Assembly: GCF_028023675.1 (NCBI RefSeq)
Contig: NZ_JAQIOZ010000003.1
Location: 248,001-312,000 of the forward strand
From: Primorskyibacter aestuariivivens
Lineage (GTDB): Bacteria > Pseudomonadota > Alphaproteobacteria > Rhodobacterales > Rhodobacteraceae
DNA length: 64,000 nt
Reading direction: 5' to 3'
Position numbers and translations under genes: made by a program. Every line of letters begins with the position of its first letter. Position 1 is the stretch's first letter. Shown here in pieces: positions 23,165-33,099 of this stretch. Below the pieces are notes generated by a model. It was not told the origin of the DNA. It saw only the letters and a program-made list of their open reading frames with translations, and ran no database searches.

Positions 23165-24948
23165 TCCGCACGCCGCTGCGCCCGCTGGCCCGTATTCTAG
23201 AGGCCCGGCAAAAAGGCGAAAATCCCGACGCCATCGAACGCGAAAACATCCGCCTGCGCCATGAAGAGATGCGCGACAAGCTGCGGGTGCGGGCCGAACA
23301 GCGCCTGTTGCTGCTGGGGATCATGTTCTTCTGCGCCTTTATGGTGATCGGTGCGCGCATGGGTGATCTGGCCGCGTCCGAGCCCGCCGAGCCGCGCGCG
23401 GCGTCGGGCGGGGCCTCGATCGTTGCGCAGCGCGCCGATATCGTGGACCGCAAGGGGCGCATCCTTGCCACCAATATGGAAACCCATTCGCTTTACGCCC
23501 ATCCGCAACAGATGATCGAGCCGGAGCGCGCGGCGGAGGAACTGGGCAAGATATTCCCCGAGATCGACGTGGCGGACCTCAAGAAACGCTTCACCTCGGA
23601 CCGCAAGTTCCTGTGGGTGCGCAAGAAGCTGAGCCCCGAACAAAAACAGGCCGTGCATGACATCGGCGAGCCGGGTCTTCTGTTTGGTCCGCGCGAAATG
23701 CGGCTGTATCCCAACGGCCCCATAGCGGCCCATGTTCTGGGCGGCACGCGGTTCGGGCAAGAGGGCGTGCATTCGGCCGAAGTCGTGGGCACCGCCGGGA
23801 TCGAGCGGTTTTATGATGACGTCCTGCGTGATCCGGCGCGGGAAGGTGCGCCGCTGGAGCTGTCGTTGGACCTGACCATTCAGGCAGCGGCGGAAAAGGT
23901 GCTTTATGGCGGCATGAAGATCATGAACGCCAAGGGCGCGGCGATGGTGCTGATGGATGCCCATTCCGGCGAGATTGTCTCGCTCGCCTCGCTGCCCGAT
24001 TTCGACCCCAATGACCGCCCGCTGCCCGCGACCGGCAATGACCCGTCCATCAGCCCGCTGTTCAACCGCGCGGTGCAGGGGGTTTATGAGCTTGGCTCCA
24101 CTTTCAAGATTTTCGCCAGCGCGCAGGCGCTGGACCTTGGCCTTGTGAACCCGTCCACCATGATCGACATTCGCGGGCCACTGAAATGGGGCAAGCACAA
24201 GATCCGCGATTTCCACAATTACGGGCGCGAACTCGACGTGACGCGGATCATCGTGAAATCCTCCAATATCGGCACTGCGCGGCTGGCGCAGATGGTGGGC
24301 GCCACGCGTCAGAAGGAATTCCTTGAACAGCTTGGATTTCTCGACATCACCCCGGTCGAGTTGCAGGAGGCCAAGCGCGCCAAGCCGCTTTTGCCCCCCA
24401 ACTGGTCCGAGCTGAGCGCCATGACCATTTCCTACGGCCACGGCATTTCCACTTCGCCGCTGCATCTGGCCGCGGGCTATGCCGCGATTGCCAATGGCGG
24501 TTACACGGTAAAACCGACCCTGCTGCGCCAGAACAGTGCAAAATACGGGCCGCGTGTGCTGTCCGCTCAAGCGGCTGAGGCCTCGCGCGCCATGCTGCGC
24601 CTTGTCGTGTCCCATCCCGATGGCACCGCGAATTTCGGGGATGTGCCGGGCTATGGCGTGGCGGGCAAGACCGGCACCGCCGACAAGCCAAAGCCAACCG
24701 GCGGCTATTATGAGGACAAGGTGATCGCGACCTTTGCCTCGATCTTCCCGATCTCAGATCCGAAATATGTGCTGGTCCTCGTGCTGGACGAGCCTGAAAT
24801 CCACGCCGCCGGGGAATTGCGCCGCACCGCGGGCTGGACTGCCGTGCCGGTGGCCGCCGAGATGATCGAACGGCTTGCCCCGCTTTTGGGCCTGCGGCCT
24901 GCAATTGAACCTGCATCGCTCGCTGGTATAACGCTGTCCAGCAACTAA
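23161..24948 (+). CDS. ftsI: Peptidoglycan D,D-transpeptidase FtsI (PBP3)
   Basis: A 595-residue septal class B penicillin-binding protein. A cytoplasmic N-terminus and one membrane helix (LLLLGIMFFCAFMVIGARM, near residue 55) precede the pedestal domain ('RADIVDRKGRILATNMETHSLYA') and the transpeptidase domain. Active-site motifs are S-T-F-K in 'ELGSTFKIFASA' (catalytic Ser), S-S-N in 'VKSSNIGTARLAQ' and K-T-G-T in 'VAGKTGTADKP'. It crosslinks new septal peptidoglycan with FtsW. murE follows after 11 bases. Confidence 0.97.
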   Translation: MIRTPLRPLARILEARQKGENPDAIERENIRLRHEEMRDKLRVRAEQRLLLLGIMFFCAFMVIGARMGDLAASEPAEPRAASGGASIVAQRADIVDRKGRILATNMETHSLYAHPQQMIEPERAAEELGKIFPEIDVADLKKRFTSDRKFLWVRKKLSPEQKQAVHDIGEPGLLFGPREMRLYPNGPIAAHVLGGTRFGQEGVHSAEVVGTAGIERFYDDVLRDPAREGAPLELSLDLTIQAAAEKVLYGGMKIMNAKGAAMVLMDAHSGEIVSLASLPDFDPNDRPLPATGNDPSISPLFNRAVQGVYELGSTFKIFASAQALDLGLVNPSTMIDIRGPLKWGKHKIRDFHNYGRELDVTRIIVKSSNIGTARLAQMVGATRQKEFLEQLGFLDITPVELQEAKRAKPLLPPNWSELSAMTISYGHGISTSPLHLAAGYAAIANGGYTVKPTLLRQNSAKYGPRVLSAQAAEASRAMLRLVVSHPDGTANFGDVPGYGVAGKTGTADKPKPTGGYYEDKVIATFASIFPISDPKYVLVLVLDEPEIHAAGELRRTAGWTAVPVAAEMIERLAPLLGLRPAIEPASLAGITLSSN

Positions 24949-24959
24949 GGGCGGGGGCC

Positions 24960-26444
24960 ATGGGCAACACCAAATCACTCACCGAACTGGGCCTGTCGGC
25001 GCTGGGCGGGCGCGAGGCGCAGATCGCCGGGCTGGCCGTGGACAGCCGCGAGGTCAAGGACGGCTTCCTCTTTGCCGCGCTGCCCGGCACACGGGTGCAT
25101 GGCGGCGAGTTCATCCAATACGCCCTGCGCATGGGGGCGGCGGCGATCCTGACCGATGCGGAAGGGGCCGAGATTGCGCGGGCCGAACTGGACGTGTATG
25201 ACGCCGCGCTGATCATCGCCGAAGACCCGCGCCAGGTGCTCAGCTACACCGCCGCTTTGTGGTTTGGCGCGCAGCCCGCCAATACGGTGGCCGTGACCGG
25301 CACCAATGGCAAAACCTCGGTCTCGTCCTTTTGCCGCCAGATCTGGACCTTGCTGGATGTGCCTGCCGTCAACCTTGGCACCACCGGGGTCGAAGGCGCA
25401 TGGGAGGCCCCATTGGCCCATACAACGCCCGAGCCGATCACCCTGCACCGGGCTTTGGCCGGTGCCGCCGAGGCCGGAGTGACCCACGCCGCGATGGAGG
25501 CCTCGTCCCACGGGCTGGAGCAGCGCCGTCTTGATGGCGTGACACTGCGCGCGGCGGGCTTCACCAATTTCACCCAGGATCATCTGGATTATCACGAGAC
25601 GTTTGACGCCTATTTCGCCGCCAAGGCCGGGCTCTTTACCCGCGTGCTGCCCGATGACGGGGTGGCCGTTCTGAACATGGACGATGAAGGGGTCGCACGC
25701 CTTGCGCCCATCGTCACCTCGCGCGGCCAGGCGCTGATGCGGATCGGTCATGATCCAGAGGATGACCTGCAGGTGCTGGCGCAGCGCTTTGACGCGACCG
25801 GTCAGGACCTGCGCTTTGCCTTTCGCGGCGTGACGCACCAGACCCGGCTCAATCTGATTGGCGGCTTTCAGGCCGAGAATGTGCTGATGGCCGCAGCGCT
25901 TGTGATCGCAGCGGGCGAGGACCCGGCACAGGTGTTCGATACGCTGCCCGACTTGCGCACCGTGCGCGGGCGCATGCAACTTGCCGCGACGCGGGCCAAT
26001 GGCGCGGCGGCCTTTGTGGATTACGCCCATACGCCCGATGCTGTGGAAACCGCGCTGACCGCGCTGCGCCCGCATGTAATGGGCCGTCTGATCGCCATTG
26101 TCGGGGCAGGCGGGGACCGCGACCGCGCCAAACGCCCGCTTATGGGGGCGGCGGCGCGGGACCACGCGGATCTGGTGATCGTGACCGATGACAACCCCCG
26201 CTCCGAAGACCCCGCCACCATCCGTGCCGCTGTGCTGGAAGGTGCCGGGCCGGACGCGAAGGAGGTCGGCGACCGGGCCGAGGCGATCCTGCGCGGCATC
26301 GACGCGCTGGGGCCGGGCGATGCGCTGCTCATCTGTGGCAAGGGCCATGAAACCGGCCAGACCATTGGCGACACCGTGTATCCTTTTGACGATGCGGAAC
26401 AGGCCAGCGTAGCCGTCTCTGCGCTTGACGGAGCCATGCCATGA
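24960..26444 (+). CDS. murE: UDP-MurNAc-tripeptide synthetase (meso-DAP adding) MurE
   Basis: A 494-residue cytoplasmic Mur ligase that adds meso-diaminopimelate to UDP-MurNAc-L-Ala-D-Glu. The ATP-binding loop is 'VTGTNGKTSVSSF'. The 'TDDNPRSEDP' stretch contains the DNPR motif that selects meso-DAP over lysine. 'HTTPEPITLHRALAGAAEAG' and 'DYAHTPDAVETALTALRP' are also characteristic. The stop codon overlaps the murF start by four bases. Confidence 0.97.
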   Translation: MGNTKSLTELGLSALGGREAQIAGLAVDSREVKDGFLFAALPGTRVHGGEFIQYALRMGAAAILTDAEGAEIARAELDVYDAALIIAEDPRQVLSYTAALWFGAQPANTVAVTGTNGKTSVSSFCRQIWTLLDVPAVNLGTTGVEGAWEAPLAHTTPEPITLHRALAGAAEAGVTHAAMEASSHGLEQRRLDGVTLRAAGFTNFTQDHLDYHETFDAYFAAKAGLFTRVLPDDGVAVLNMDDEGVARLAPIVTSRGQALMRIGHDPEDDLQVLAQRFDATGQDLRFAFRGVTHQTRLNLIGGFQAENVLMAAALVIAAGEDPAQVFDTLPDLRTVRGRMQLAATRANGAAAFVDYAHTPDAVETALTALRPHVMGRLIAIVGAGGDRDRAKRPLMGAAARDHADLVIVTDDNPRSEDPATIRAAVLEGAGPDAKEVGDRAEAILRGIDALGPGDALLICGKGHETGQTIGDTVYPFDDAEQASVAVSALDGAMP

Positions 26445-27853
26445 GTTTGTGGACTGCCGCCGAGGCCGCCGCCGCCACATCCGGGCGTGCGACCAGTGAC
26501 TGGACCGCGACCGGCGTCTCCATTGACACCCGTACCCTGCAACCGGGCGATCTCTTTGTGGCGCTGAAGGCGGCGCGCGACGGGCATGATTTCGTTGCGC
26601 AAGCGCTGGAAAAAGGCGCAGCCGCCGCGCTGGTGTCGCGCATTCCCGACGGGCTCGACGAGACCGCGCCGCTGCTGATCGTCGGTGACGTGCTTGAGGG
26701 GCTGGAGGCGCTGGGCCGTGCCGCCCGTGCACGTACCGACGCGCGCGTCGTGGCCGTCACCGGCTCGGTCGGCAAGACCTCGACCAAGGAGATGCTGCGC
26801 ACGGTGCTCTCCGCCTTTGGCCGCACCCATGCCGCCGAGGCGAGCTATAACAACCATTGGGGCGTGCCGCTGACGCTCGCCCGGATGCCCGCCGACACCG
26901 AATTCGCTGTTATCGAGATCGGCATGAACCATCCCGGCGAGATTGCGCCGCTTTCGCGCATGGCACGGCCCCATGTGGCGATGATCACCACCGTGGCCCC
27001 CGCGCATCTCGAAGCCTTTGAAAGTGTCGAAGGCATCGCCCATGAAAAGGCAGCGATCCTTGACGGTCTGGACCCCGGGGGGGCGGCGGTGCTGAATGCC
27101 GATGTGCCCACCGCGCAGATTTTGCAGGACAAGGCCCGCGCGCAGGACGCGCGGATTCTCACATTCGGCGAAACCGAAGCTGCGCATCACCACCTTGCCT
27201 CGGTCCGGATGACCGACAAGACGACCGTGGCGCAGGCGCAGGCCGAGGGCATTGACCTGCTCTACAAGATCGCCGCCGTGGGACGGCATTTCGCGATGAA
27301 CGGTCTGGGCGTGCTGGCCGTGGCCGACGAACTGGGCTGTGATCGGGCGCTGGCCATTGCCGCGCTGGGCCGCTGGACGCCGGTGTCCGGGCGCGGCGAA
27401 CGTCAGCGCATCCTGCTGGATGCGCAGCACAGCGACACCGCGCTGGAACTGATCGACGACAGCTACAATGCCAACCCGGCCTCCATGGCCGCGTCGCTTG
27501 AGGTGCTGGCGGCTGCGCCGGTCGGGCAAGGCGCGGGCCGCCGGATCGCGATCCTGGGCGACATGAAGGAACTGGGCCCCACAGGCCCGGACCTGCACGC
27601 GGCCTTGGCTGCGTCCAAGGCCATGAAAGAGATAGACCGGGTGCATTGCATCGGTCCGTTGATGCAACACCTCTGGCAGGCGCTGCCCACGGAAAAACGC
27701 GGCCAATGCGTTGAATCATCCGAAGATTTGGCCCGTGACATCCGCTCCGAACTGGGCGCAGGCGACATCGTGCTGGTCAAGGGATCGCTCAGCATGGGGC
27801 TGGCCGCCGTGGTTGACGCCATACGCAAAATGGGCCAAAGCGCCGAACGATAA
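26441..27853 (+). CDS. murF: UDP-MurNAc-tripeptide-D-alanyl-D-alanine ligase MurF
   Basis: A 470-residue cytoplasmic Mur ligase that attaches D-Ala-D-Ala to complete the UDP-MurNAc-pentapeptide. Features are 'GVSIDTRTLQPGDLFVALK', the P-loop 'VTGSVGKTSTKEML', 'ASYNNHWGVPLTLAR', 'IEIGMNHPGEI' and 'IDDSYNANPASMAASLE'. It overlaps murE by four bases and precedes mraY by 21 bases. The dipeptide is supplied by the Ddl encoded at 39664. Confidence 0.97.
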   Translation: MSLWTAAEAAAATSGRATSDWTATGVSIDTRTLQPGDLFVALKAARDGHDFVAQALEKGAAAALVSRIPDGLDETAPLLIVGDVLEGLEALGRAARARTDARVVAVTGSVGKTSTKEMLRTVLSAFGRTHAAEASYNNHWGVPLTLARMPADTEFAVIEIGMNHPGEIAPLSRMARPHVAMITTVAPAHLEAFESVEGIAHEKAAILDGLDPGGAAVLNADVPTAQILQDKARAQDARILTFGETEAAHHHLASVRMTDKTTVAQAQAEGIDLLYKIAAVGRHFAMNGLGVLAVADELGCDRALAIAALGRWTPVSGRGERQRILLDAQHSDTALELIDDSYNANPASMAASLEVLAAAPVGQGAGRRIAILGDMKELGPTGPDLHAALAASKAMKEIDRVHCIGPLMQHLWQALPTEKRGQCVESSEDLARDIRSELGAGDIVLVKGSLSMGLAAVVDAIRKMGQSAER

Positions 27854-27874
27854 TGGGTAGGGAAGGGGCAGCGC

Positions 27875-28960
27875 ATGCTCTATTGGTTGACGCTTTTGTC
27901 CGATGGTGGGGATTTCTTCAATCTCTTCCGCTACATCACCTTTCGGGCAGGCGGGGCCTTTATGACCGCGCTGATTTTTGGCTTTCTCTTTGGCAAACCG
28001 CTGATCAACGTGCTGCGCCGCCGGCAGGGCAAGGGCCAGCCGATCCGCGACGACGGCCCCGAAAGCCATATGTCCAAGGCCGGTACACCCACTATGGGCG
28101 GGCTGCTGATCGTTGGCGCGCTGGTCACCTCGACATTGCTCTGGGCGCGGCTCGACAATGGCTTTGTCTGGCTGGTGCTGTTTGTTACGCTGGCCTTTGG
28201 CGCAATCGGCTTTGCCGATGATTATGCCAAGGTCTCCAAACAGAACACCGCAGGCGTGCCTGGTCGCGTGCGGCTTCTGCTGGGCTTCATCATCGCCGCC
28301 ATTGCGGGGTATTGGGCCACGCAGCTGCACCCGCCGGAACTGCAACTGCAACTGGCGCTGCCGGTGTTCAAGGATACGCTTCTGAACCTCGGCTATATCT
28401 TCTTCCTTCCCTTCGCGATGATCGTCATCGTGGGGGCGGCCAATGCGGTGAACCTGACCGACGGGCTTGACGGCTTGGCCATCATGCCCGCCATGATCGC
28501 CGCTGGAACGCTGGGTGTGATCGCCTATGCGGTGGGCCGCGTCGACTTTACCGAATATCTCGATGTGCATTACGTGCCGGGCACGGGTGAAATCCTGATC
28601 TTCACCGCCGGCATCTTTGGCGGGGGCCTCGGCTTCCTGTGGTACAATGCCCCCCCGGCGGCGGTCTTCATGGGCGACACCGGATCGCTGGCTTTGGGCG
28701 GCGCGCTGGGCGCGATTGCCGTGGCCACCAAGCACGAGATCGTGCTGGGCATTGTCGGCGGGCTTTTCGTGGTCGAGGCGCTGTCGGTGATCATCCAGGT
28801 GCTGTATTTCAAACGCACCGGCAAACGGGTCTTCCTGATGGCACCGATCCATCACCATTACGAGAAGAAAGGCTGGGCCGAACCCACCATCGTGATCCGG
28901 TTCTGGATCATCTCGCTTATTCTGGCGATCATCGGGTTGGCGACGCTGAAGGTGCGGTGA
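27875..28960 (+). CDS. mraY: Phospho-MurNAc-pentapeptide transferase MraY
   Basis: A 361-residue polytopic membrane enzyme that transfers phospho-MurNAc-pentapeptide to undecaprenyl phosphate, giving lipid I. Conserved pieces are '[16 protein letters not shown]', the catalytic Asp region 'FADDYAKV', '[16 protein letters not shown]', '[16 protein letters not shown]' and the His-rich '[23 protein letters not shown]' (read in parts). Length is normal. A short hairpin follows the stop codon before murD. Confidence 0.97.
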   Translation: MLYWLTLLSDGGDFFNLFRYITFRAGGAFMTALIFGFLFGKPLINVLRRRQGKGQPIRDDGPESHMSKAGTPTMGGLLIVGALVTSTLLWARLDNGFVWLVLFVTLAFGAIGFADDYAKVSKQNTAGVPGRVRLLLGFIIAAIAGYWATQLHPPELQLQLALPVFKDTLLNLGYIFFLPFAMIVIVGAANAVNLTDGLDGLAIMPAMIAAGTLGVIAYAVGRVDFTEYLDVHYVPGTGEILIFTAGIFGGGLGFLWYNAPPAAVFMGDTGSLALGGALGAIAVATKHEIVLGIVGGLFVVEALSVIIQVLYFKRTGKRVFLMAPIHHHYEKKGWAEPTIVIRFWIISLILAIIGLATLKVR

Positions 28961-28963
28961 ACT

Positions 28964-28988
28964 CGTAGGGTGGGCAATTCTGCCCACC
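28964..28988 (+). repeat. Intergenic hairpin repeat between mraY and murD
   Basis: CGTAGGGTGGGCA (28964-28976) followed by a 4-base loop and TGCCCACC forms an 8-bp stem. The first 13 bases recur exactly at 38234-38246. There is no T tract right after the stem (CTTCCCCCT), so it is a weak terminator at best and may be a dispersed repeat. Confidence 0.45.
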
Positions 28989-29071
28989 TTCCCCCTCCCA
29001 CACCCTACGGCCTTTTCAAACCCATCGCTCTGGGCTAGCCCTTGGCCAACCGGTTTTGGAAAGGCCCGCCC

Positions 29072-30478
29072 ATGATCCCCGTTCGTGGTCTCACAAATGA
29101 AAACGTCGCCATCCTTGGCCTTGGCCGCTCGGGCCTGTCCGCTGCGCGGGCGCTGCGCGAGGGTGGGGCGATCCCTGTCTGTTGGGATGACAACCCAGAT
29201 GCGCGGGCGCGGGCCGAAGGCGAGGGGTTTGCCACCCGCGATCTGGCCAGACAAGGCGCCTTTGACGATATCGCCACGCTGATCGTGTCACCCGGCATCC
29301 CGCATCTTTACCCGGCGCCCAACCCGGTGGTGGCGGCGGCGCAAGAGGCGGGCGTGCCGGTGGACAATGACATCGGCCTCTTTTTCCGCTCGCTGGTGCT
29401 TAACGGCTGGGCCAGCCATGATGTGCCGCCCCGGGTGATCGCGGTGACGGGATCAAACGGCAAATCCACCACATCGGCGCTGATCCATCACGTGCTGGCG
29501 CATTCGGGCCGCGAGGCGCAATTGGCGGGTAATATCGGGCGCGGGGTGCTGGATATCGACCCGCCCGGCGATGGCGGGATCGTGGTGCTGGAACTGTCGA
29601 GCTACCAGACCGATCTGGCCCGTGCGTTGACGCCGGATGTGGCGGTCTTCACCAATCTCACCCCCGATCATCTGGACCGGCACGCCGGCATGGGGGGGTA
29701 TTTCGCCGCCAAGCGCAGGCTCTTTGCCGAAGGTGGCCCGGACCGCGCGGTGATCGGCGTGGATGAGCCGGAGGGCCGGTTCCTCGCCGGGCAACTCTCG
29801 GAAGCACCGGGCGATGACCGAGTGATCCGTGTGTCTGCCGCGCAGAAGCTGACCGGCCCGGGCTGGCAGGTCTTTGCCCGCAAGGGGTTCTTGTCGGAAT
29901 ACCGCAAGGGGCGGCAGGCCGGGTCCATCGACCTTCGGCCCATCAAGGGGCTGCCCGGTGCGCATAACCATCAGAACGCCTGCGCCGCCTATGCGGCCTG
30001 TCGCACGCTGGGGCTGGCCCCGCGGGTAATTGAAGAGGGGTTCAAGAGCTTCGGTGGTCTGCCCCATCGCAGCCAGTTGATCGCCGAGGCAGGCGGCGTC
30101 GCTTACGTCAATGACAGCAAGGCCACCAATGTGGACAGCGCCGCGAAGGCGCTGCTCGCGTTCAAGAACATCCGCTGGATCTGTGGCGGGCTGCAGAAAG
30201 AGGGCGGGCTTGACGGGTTGACCGAGGGTCTGCCCCATGTGGTCAAAGCCTATGTGATCGGGCGCGAGGCGGCCGGGTTTGCGATGCAGCTTCCGGGCGT
30301 CGAGGCCGAGATCTGCACCGATATGCAAACCGCCGTGACCCGCGCCATGGAAGAGGCCGAGGAGGGCGAAACCGTGCTCTTGGCCCCGGCTGCGGCGAGT
30401 TTCGACCAATATGACAATTTCGAACAGCGCGGCACGGATTTCACCCAGACGGTGCTTGCGCTGCTCGACGACGCGTGA
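29072..30478 (+). CDS. murD: UDP-MurNAc-L-alanine:D-glutamate ligase MurD
   Basis: A 468-residue cytoplasmic Mur ligase that adds D-glutamate. The Rossmann-like start '[18 protein letters not shown]', the P-loop '[18 protein letters not shown]', '[14 protein letters not shown]', '[12 protein letters not shown]' and the C-terminal '[16 protein letters not shown]' identify it. ATG 29072 has GGAAAGG 8 bases upstream and gives the expected MIPVRG opening; an earlier TTG frame start at 29042 is less likely. The stop codon overlaps the next start (TGATG). Confidence 0.96.
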   Translation: MIPVRGLTNENVAILGLGRSGLSAARALREGGAIPVCWDDNPDARARAEGEGFATRDLARQGAFDDIATLIVSPGIPHLYPAPNPVVAAAQEAGVPVDNDIGLFFRSLVLNGWASHDVPPRVIAVTGSNGKSTTSALIHHVLAHSGREAQLAGNIGRGVLDIDPPGDGGIVVLELSSYQTDLARALTPDVAVFTNLTPDHLDRHAGMGGYFAAKRRLFAEGGPDRAVIGVDEPEGRFLAGQLSEAPGDDRVIRVSAAQKLTGPGWQVFARKGFLSEYRKGRQAGSIDLRPIKGLPGAHNHQNACAAYAACRTLGLAPRVIEEGFKSFGGLPHRSQLIAEAGGVAYVNDSKATNVDSAAKALLAFKNIRWICGGLQKEGGLDGLTEGLPHVVKAYVIGREAAGFAMQLPGVEAEICTDMQTAVTRAMEEAEEGETVLLAPAAASFDQYDNFEQRGTDFTQTVLALLDDA

Positions 30479-31008
30479 TGCTGCCGGTCCGGGGAGAGCG
30501 TGTCGTTCTTCGCCGGATGGCCGAGGGCGATCTGGACCGCTTCCTCGCCTATCGCAGTGACCCGGAGGTGGCGCGCTACCAGAGTTGGGAGGTGATGGAC
30601 CGCGACCGGGCGCGGGGCTTTCTGGCCCATTGCGCAGTGGTCACGCCGCTCCTGCGTCCCGGCCACTGGGTGCAGATCGCGGTTGCCTCTTCCCACGATG
30701 ACAGGCTGTTGGGCGATATGGGGCTGTTCCTGTCCGAAGACGGGACCCTGGCCGAACTGGGCATCACGCTGTCCCGCGACGCGCAGGGGCAGGGTCGGGC
30801 GATCGAGGCAATGCGGCTGGCATGCGATCTGGTGTTCGGGCACACGCAAGCGCAACGCATCCTTGGCATCGCCGATATCCGCAACGCGGCCAGCCTGACG
30901 CTTTTGCAGCGCGCAGGGTTCACGTTCACCCATGAGGAAAGCTCAGAACAGGACGGTCAGCCCATTACCGAACGGTTTTACGCGTTGCGGCGTTCTGATC
31001 AGCCGTGA
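30478..31008 (+). CDS. GNAT family N-acetyltransferase
   Basis: A 176-residue GNAT-fold acetyltransferase of the RimJ/RimL type: 'VRGERVVLRRMAEGDLDRFLAYRSDPEVARYQSW' (read in parts), and the acetyl-CoA-binding stretch 'LSRDAQGQGRAIEAMRLACDLVF' then 'RNAASLTLLQRAGFTFTHEE'. It is fused to the murD transcription unit by a one-base overlap. Substrate unknown. Its 3' end overlaps the convergent gene by 10 bases. Confidence 0.88.
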   Translation: MLPVRGERVVLRRMAEGDLDRFLAYRSDPEVARYQSWEVMDRDRARGFLAHCAVVTPLLRPGHWVQIAVASSHDDRLLGDMGLFLSEDGTLAELGITLSRDAQGQGRAIEAMRLACDLVFGHTQAQRILGIADIRNAASLTLLQRAGFTFTHEESSEQDGQPITERFYALRRSDQP

Positions 31009-31691
31009 ACCGAGCGGCGCAGCCGTTCGAGATGCCGGCCGCGCACAGCCTCAAGATGGATCACCCCAGGCTGCACCGGCATTTCAGGCAGGTTCAGGAT
31101 ATGGGCGATCGCGAAACGATGTTCGCCGCCGCCATAGCGGAGCGGCCGTCCGTGGCGGTCGATATGCACGAAGACCCCGCCATGTTCCCGGCGGAAATAA
31201 CTATCGATCTGGCTGATCGCGCGCAGGCGCCCTTCGCGGCGGACCTGTTCGAAAAGGTGATCCAGACGTTCATACCGCGCCTTGATATCCTCCAGGGTCC
31301 GGCACTCGTCTGACACGCCCTTGCGCGCGATCCGGTCGAGATGCAGGTCGTAAATACCGGTCTCTTCCCAGTTCTTGCCTTCTATCCAACGCGCATGGCA
31401 GGCCCGATATTTCGGGCCATGTCTCATCGGTTCGACAGACAGGTCCCAGTCGCCGCCCTTGACCAGCCCGCTGTGACGCCGCCGGAACAGGGGCGCGCCT
31501 GTAGATGAGGCCGTGACGTAGCGCAGTGTGATATCGCGGGGGCGGACATAAAGCGGTTCATCGCTCAGAGGCGCGTCGGGGCCGAAAAGCACGCGATTCT
31601 TGATGTCGCGCAGGAACTTCTGCGGCACCTTGGCTTCCAGCGTACGAAACAGGTTTTCCGGGCGGAACGGCGGATATTCAACAAGCGCCAT
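30999..31691 (-). CDS. Uncharacterised protein with ParB-like C-terminal signature
   Basis: A 230-residue protein I do not recognise with certainty. Visible blocks: 'PLYVRPRDITLRY', 'VKGGDWDLSVEPM', 'ARWIEGKNWEETGIYDLHLDRIARKG', a helical mid part and 'VFVHIDRHGRPLRYGGGEHRFAIAHIL'. The last block resembles the G-x-H-R-x-x-A core of ParB/sulfiredoxin-like nuclease or phosphotransfer domains. No signal peptide or membrane helix is seen. It is inserted against the direction of the dcw cluster, convergent with the acetyltransferase, and is followed on the same strand by the flavoprotein gene 65 bases upstream in transcription. Confidence 0.65.
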   Translation of the reverse strand: MALVEYPPFRPENLFRTLEAKVPQKFLRDIKNRVLFGPDAPLSDEPLYVRPRDITLRYVTASSTGAPLFRRRHSGLVKGGDWDLSVEPMRHGPKYRACHARWIEGKNWEETGIYDLHLDRIARKGVSDECRTLEDIKARYERLDHLFEQVRREGRLRAISQIDSYFRREHGGVFVHIDRHGRPLRYGGGEHRFAIAHILNLPEMPVQPGVIHLEAVRGRHLERLRRSVHG

Positions 31692-31756
31692 GGGTTATGT
31701 CCAGTTCAATGTAACACCCATGTAAATGCTTTGTGTCAGTTTTGCAAAGCCACCGC

Positions 31757-32932
31757 TCAATTGCCCGAAATCGCCATGCCTGCCGCCCAGCCCGAGGCCC
31801 AGGCCCATTGGAAATTGTACCCGCCCAGCCATCCGGTCACATCCACCGCCTCGCCGATGGCATAGAGGCCGGGGACGGATTTGGCCTGCATGTCGCGGGA
31901 ATTGAGGCCCGAGGTGCAGATCCCACCCAGCGTGACCTCGGCGGTGCGGTAGCCTTCGGTGCCGGAGGGGCGTAACTTCCAGTTGGCAAGGTGGTCGCAA
32001 AGCTCGTGCAGGCGCGTGTCGCTTTGATCGGCGAGGTTGCCTGAGAGGCCCAGTTCCGGTGCAAGAAACTCCACCACCCGCGCCGGGAGATGTCGGGCCA
32101 GCGCGGTGCTCAGGTTCACGCGCCCGGCCTTTTGCCGCTCGGCGCGCAGCGCCTCGAACATGTCGGACGGCGCGAGGCGCAGCGAAATATCCTCGCCCTC
32201 GCGCCAATAGCTGGAGATTTGCAGGATCGCCGGGCCGCTCAGGCCCCGATGCGTGAACAGCAGCGCCTCGTCAAAGCTGGCCCCGCCCGCACGCGCCGTC
32301 ACGGGCAGGGAGACGCCGGAGAGATCGGCAAAACGGCGCTCGGGGAATGTAAACGGCACCAGCGCGGGGCGTGTTTCGGTGAGCGCCAGCCCGAACTGCG
32401 CCGCGATGTCATAGGCCAGCCCCGTCGCGCCCATCTTGGGGATGGATTTGCCGCCTGTGGCCAGCACCAGATTGCGTGCCGTCACCGTGCCGCGTTTGCC
32501 TGCGCGTTCCAGCGTCACGCGAAACCGGTCGCCGTCATGGCCGATCCCGGCCACGGATGTTTCCAGCCAGAGCTGCGCGCCCGCCTTGTCCATCTCGGCC
32601 CGGAGCATGTTCACAATCTGGGTGGATTTGCCGTCACAAAAGAGCTGCCCCAGCGTCTTTTCATGCCAGGCAATGCCATATTGCCCGACAAGTTCGATGA
32701 AATCCCACTGCGTATAGCGCCCCAGCGCGGATTTGCAGAAATGCGGGTTTTCAGACAGGAAATTCTCAGGCCCGGCATAGAGATTGGTGAAATTGCAGCG
32801 CCCGCCGCCGGAGATGCGGATCTTTTCCCCCGGGGCCCTGGCGTGGTCGATGACCAGCGTGCCGGGCCCCGCATGGGCCGCACACATCATGCCGGCAGCC
32901 CCGGCGCCAAGGATGAGGGTTGTCACGTCCAT
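31757..32932 (-). CDS. HI0933-family flavoprotein (TIGR03862-type NAD(P)/FAD-dependent oxidoreductase)
   Basis: A 391-residue flavoprotein. The dinucleotide-binding loop is 'LILGAGAAGMMCAAHAG' at the N-terminus, followed by the family signature 'ISGGGRCNFTN'; the C-terminal FAD loop is 'GLYAIGEAVDVTGWLGGYNFQWAWASG' (read in parts). Related proteins (YhiN, BaiN) are poorly characterised. The ATG at 32932 (MDVTTLILG) is chosen because the longer frame to 33064 adds 44 unconserved residues and runs into the ftsW promoter region. It stands on the strand opposite to the dcw genes. Confidence 0.88.
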   Translation of the reverse strand: MDVTTLILGAGAAGMMCAAHAGPGTLVIDHARAPGEKIRISGGGRCNFTNLYAGPENFLSENPHFCKSALGRYTQWDFIELVGQYGIAWHEKTLGQLFCDGKSTQIVNMLRAEMDKAGAQLWLETSVAGIGHDGDRFRVTLERAGKRGTVTARNLVLATGGKSIPKMGATGLAYDIAAQFGLALTETRPALVPFTFPERRFADLSGVSLPVTARAGGASFDEALLFTHRGLSGPAILQISSYWREGEDISLRLAPSDMFEALRAERQKAGRVNLSTALARHLPARVVEFLAPELGLSGNLADQSDTRLHELCDHLANWKLRPSGTEGYRTAEVTLGGICTSGLNSRDMQAKSVPGLYAIGEAVDVTGWLGGYNFQWAWASGWAAGMAISGN

Positions 32933-33099
32933 GACCGTCGCCTGCCCGGAAAGGCGGCGAAAGGCAAGGGGCGGCATACCATGCCCCCGGAATTGCCTTG
33001 AAAACACCGTTTTTCCTAGCGCCAGAGCGCCCCATGGGATAAACTCCGGGGTAGACCCCGGCAAAACGGGGCGGTTGAGGCAGTAGAGTAGCAGGTCCC

